Made by a program: the position numbers and the translations under genes. Positions 12,318 to 13,663 of a stretch of 13,663 bases of DNA are shown here, one piece after another. The notes beneath the pieces are model-generated. The model had not been told where the DNA came from. It saw only the letters and a list, made by a program, of their open reading frames with translations, and ran no database searches. Position 1 is the first letter of the stretch, and each line of letters begins with the position of its first letter. Origin of the DNA: Bacteriovoracaceae bacterium UBA2428 (GTDB lineage Bacteria; Bdellovibrionota; UBA2428); NCBI GenBank assembly GCA_002343545.1, contig DDRA01000152.1:2310-15972 (forward strand), given 5' to 3'.

Positions 12318-12899
12318 ATGAAAACCCCGATCCTCTTCACCGCGCTCTTCGCTTCCCTCAACCTCGTCGCGGCTCCGGCCGCTTCGGCTGCGCCCGCCTT
12401 CGGCCGGAATTCGCCGGCGGCCACCGCCGAGCCCGTGCTCCTCGAAGACATGGGTCGACGCCTCGTAGGCCGTTACGACCTGCATTTTTATCACGGTAAC
12501 AACAAGCCCTTCCTCCATTCGTTCAGCGTCGGTCGGGCCTTCTTGCCGGACTTCGGCTTCGTGGGTATCCTCGATGTTCCGAATGACTACCAAACGAACG
12601 TGCGCTTCATCGAAGTCAGTCCGACCCGCCTGACTTTCGAAGTCCTGGTGCCGCGCCGTCGCACCGTCCGTCTCAAGGACGTCATCTTCCGCTACGACGC
12701 GATGCTGTCGGAAAGCGACTACGACCGTGGCTTGGGTCGGGTCAACGCGGCGGCGGGTCTCGTGCAGATCGTGGCCGAAGGTGGCGATGGCGTGACGCCG
12801 CCGCAACCCGTGACGCCCGCCTACGTTGGTAGCTTCCTTCTGTTCCGCCAAGGATCGAGCACGGGTGAGGCTGCGGCTCAGCCCGTCCGCTTGCGCTAA
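12318..12899 (+). CDS. exported protein of unknown family, paralog of the next gene (193 aa)
   Basis: I do not recognise the family. Signal peptide MKTPILFTALFASLNLVAAPAASA, cleavage near residue 24. The mature part is mostly beta-strand-like and has no cysteine. Residues 49-178 align along their whole length with residues 50-179 of the next protein. Shared blocks are LVGxYDL (49-55), PFL (64-66), VPxDxxxxxxFxEIS-type (88-102), FEVLVPR (107-113), KDVIFRY (120-126), AGLVQIVAEG (146-155) and YVGSFLLF (169-176). A small secreted beta-sandwich or barrel is plausible, with LVGxYDL as a first strand, but that is inference. Start at ATG 12318 with AAGGAGA 4 nt upstream. It lies downstream of a LysR gene and 43 nt before its paralog, so the pair is probably co-transcribed. 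Confidence 0.82.
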   Translation: MKTPILFTALFASLNLVAAPAASAAPAFGRNSPAATAEPVLLEDMGRRLVGRYDLHFYHGNNKPFLHSFSVGRAFLPDFGFVGILDVPNDYQTNVRFIEVSPTRLTFEVLVPRRRTVRLKDVIFRYDAMLSESDYDRGLGRVNAAAGLVQIVAEGGDGVTPPQPVTPAYVGSFLLFRQGSSTGEAAAQPVRLR

Positions 12900-12942
12900 A
12901 TCTCACGCCCCTCGCAACGACAAATTCTGAAACGGAGTCTTC

Positions 12943-13569
12943 ATGAAAACGCAAAGCTTTCACGCCTTCTTGCTCGCATCGATCAGTTTTCTTCCGGTGG
13001 GGGCCGCCGTCGCGGCGCCCGTTCTGCCTTCTCGCGATTCGCGGAGCGGGGCCAACGCGACGCCGCGCGATCCCGCCACCGCTTTCGCGCTCGTCGGTTG
13101 CTATGACTTGTTGCTCTATTTCGGCAATACGGAGCCCTTTTTGGACGCGGTCGGCATCAGCTACCGTCCGATCCCGCGCGGCTTTGGCGATCCGCGTCCG
13201 CCGGCCTTCGATCTGAAGGGACGCATGGAAGTTCCCCGCGACTTCAACGCTCCGCTCAGCTTCCGCGAGATCAGCGCCGAACGCGTCGTCTTTGACGTGC
13301 TCGTGCCGCGAAACGCTTCGCGTCCGAAAGATCTTACGTTCCGCTACGAGACGAGCTTCCGTGGTGGCGATTACGAGCATGGTGCCGGTCTCGTGCAGAT
13401 CGTCGCCGAGGGCGATGCCGCCACGTCCATGGAGCCCGTCGAGCCGCGTTACGTCGCGAGCTTCCTGCTCTTCAAGACCTCGCCGAACGATCCGCGACTC
13501 TTCATCGGCAACGGGCGTTCGTGCTTGCGTTCGCAGAATCCGCGTCCGACGCCCGAGTCACGACGATGA
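12943..13569 (+). CDS. exported protein of unknown family, paralog of the preceding gene (208 aa)
   Basis: This is the second copy of the tandem pair. Signal peptide MKTQSFHAFLLASISFLPVGAAVA, cleavage near residue 24. The core, about 50-179, carries the same blocks as the upstream protein: LVGCYDL, PFL, VPRDF, REIS, FDVLVPR, KDLTFRY, AGLVQIVAEG, YVASFLLF. Differences: an insert with Pro/Asp residues at about 78-90, a shorter loop before AGLVQIVAEG, and a longer C-terminal tail. It has two cysteines (C53 in the LVG motif and C194 in the tail) where the sister has none, so a disulfide tying tail to core is possible. ACGGAG precedes the ATG by 5 nt. The stop overlaps the next start (ATGA), linking this gene to whatever lies beyond the window. 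Function unknown. Confidence 0.82.
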   Translation: MKTQSFHAFLLASISFLPVGAAVAAPVLPSRDSRSGANATPRDPATAFALVGCYDLLLYFGNTEPFLDAVGISYRPIPRGFGDPRPPAFDLKGRMEVPRDFNAPLSFREISAERVVFDVLVPRNASRPKDLTFRYETSFRGGDYEHGAGLVQIVAEGDAATSMEPVEPRYVASFLLFKTSPNDPRLFIGNGRSCLRSQNPRPTPESRR

Positions 13570-13663
13570 ACCCGCCTCGCTTCGTCTCGGAAAGCGAGAT
13601 GCGGGCTCTCGTCGGGCCGGCCGAACTCCGCCGCTTGATGCGGCAAACCCTCGCGCAGCGAGT
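13566..13663 (+). CDS. 5' end of a further rightward gene, possibly ornithine cyclodeaminase/mu-crystallin-like (partial)
   Basis: ATG 13566 overlaps the previous stop codon in ATGA and the frame stays open to the window edge: 32 residues starting MNPPRFVSESEMRALVGP. There is no signal peptide, so this is a cytosolic protein unlike its neighbours. The pattern FVSESEMRALVGPAELRRLM resembles the usual opening of ornithine cyclodeaminase/mu-crystallin family proteins ('flseeevralld..e.i.ale'), but 32 residues cannot establish this. There is no clear Shine-Dalgarno; translational coupling to the upstream gene would explain that. Confidence 0.45.
   Translation, partial: MNPPRFVSESEMRALVGPAELRRLMRQTLAQR

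Noticed and set aside
13449..13646. 65-codon leftward frame at the right edge
   Set aside because: Antisense to the second secreted paralog and the ATGA-coupled gene start; no ribosome site or recognisable content.

Overview
The window is GC-rich (by eye about two thirds G+C), densely packed bacterial DNA. Almost every gene encodes an exported protein. The combination of an outer-membrane beta-barrel of the myxobacterial/Bdellovibrio type, two exported TPR proteins and an FHA protein with a C-terminal AgmX/PglI-type domain points to a predatory or gliding 'deltaproteobacterial' lineage (Myxococcota or Bdellovibrionota). This placement is inferred from family content; there is no rRNA or other marker gene here.

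Left part (1-9640): a divergent gene fragment at 1-63 and a short intergenic region are followed by a tight rightward six-gene operon. It encodes an outer-membrane beta-barrel protein (153-1103), a 490-aa exported TPR protein (1100-2572), a 1255-aa exported TPR protein (2569-6336), a small Lys/Ala/Pro-rich exported protein (6333-6722), a membrane-anchored FHA / Pro-rich / Gly-rich / AgmX-type protein (6738-8765) and a periplasmic-type cysteine phosphatase (8780-9640). The first four genes are joined by ATGA stop/start overlaps, and the remaining gaps are 15 and 14 nt. The first five match the core layout of the Myxococcus gliding (Glt) and spore-coat (Nfs) envelope-spanning complexes. Such complexes link an inner-membrane TonB-like protein through periplasmic TPR proteins to outer-membrane barrels. 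No TolQ/TolR-type motor gene is present here, so the energising module would lie elsewhere. The phosphatase is not a member I know from the Glt/Nfs core.

Middle (9637-10489): a leftward papain-like (C1) peptidase reading frame ends tail-to-tail with the operon, the two stop codons sharing one CTAG. It keeps the His and Asn of the catalytic site, but its N-terminal catalytic-Cys region is missing and its signal-peptide start lies in another frame. It is probably a decayed gene or carries a sequencing frameshift.

Right part (10490-13663): a rightward gene encodes a secreted two-domain protein with a Pro-Thr-Pro-Val linker and six cysteines in the C-terminal domain. It is preceded by a perfect 8-bp hairpin next to an ideal Shine-Dalgarno, and is followed 10 nt later by a LysR-family regulator. 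Then come two tandem paralogous secreted proteins of a family I do not recognise, and the start of a further gene overlapping the second by ATGA. There is no gene-free stretch over 300 bases, and no tRNA, rRNA, CRISPR or insertion sequence was seen.
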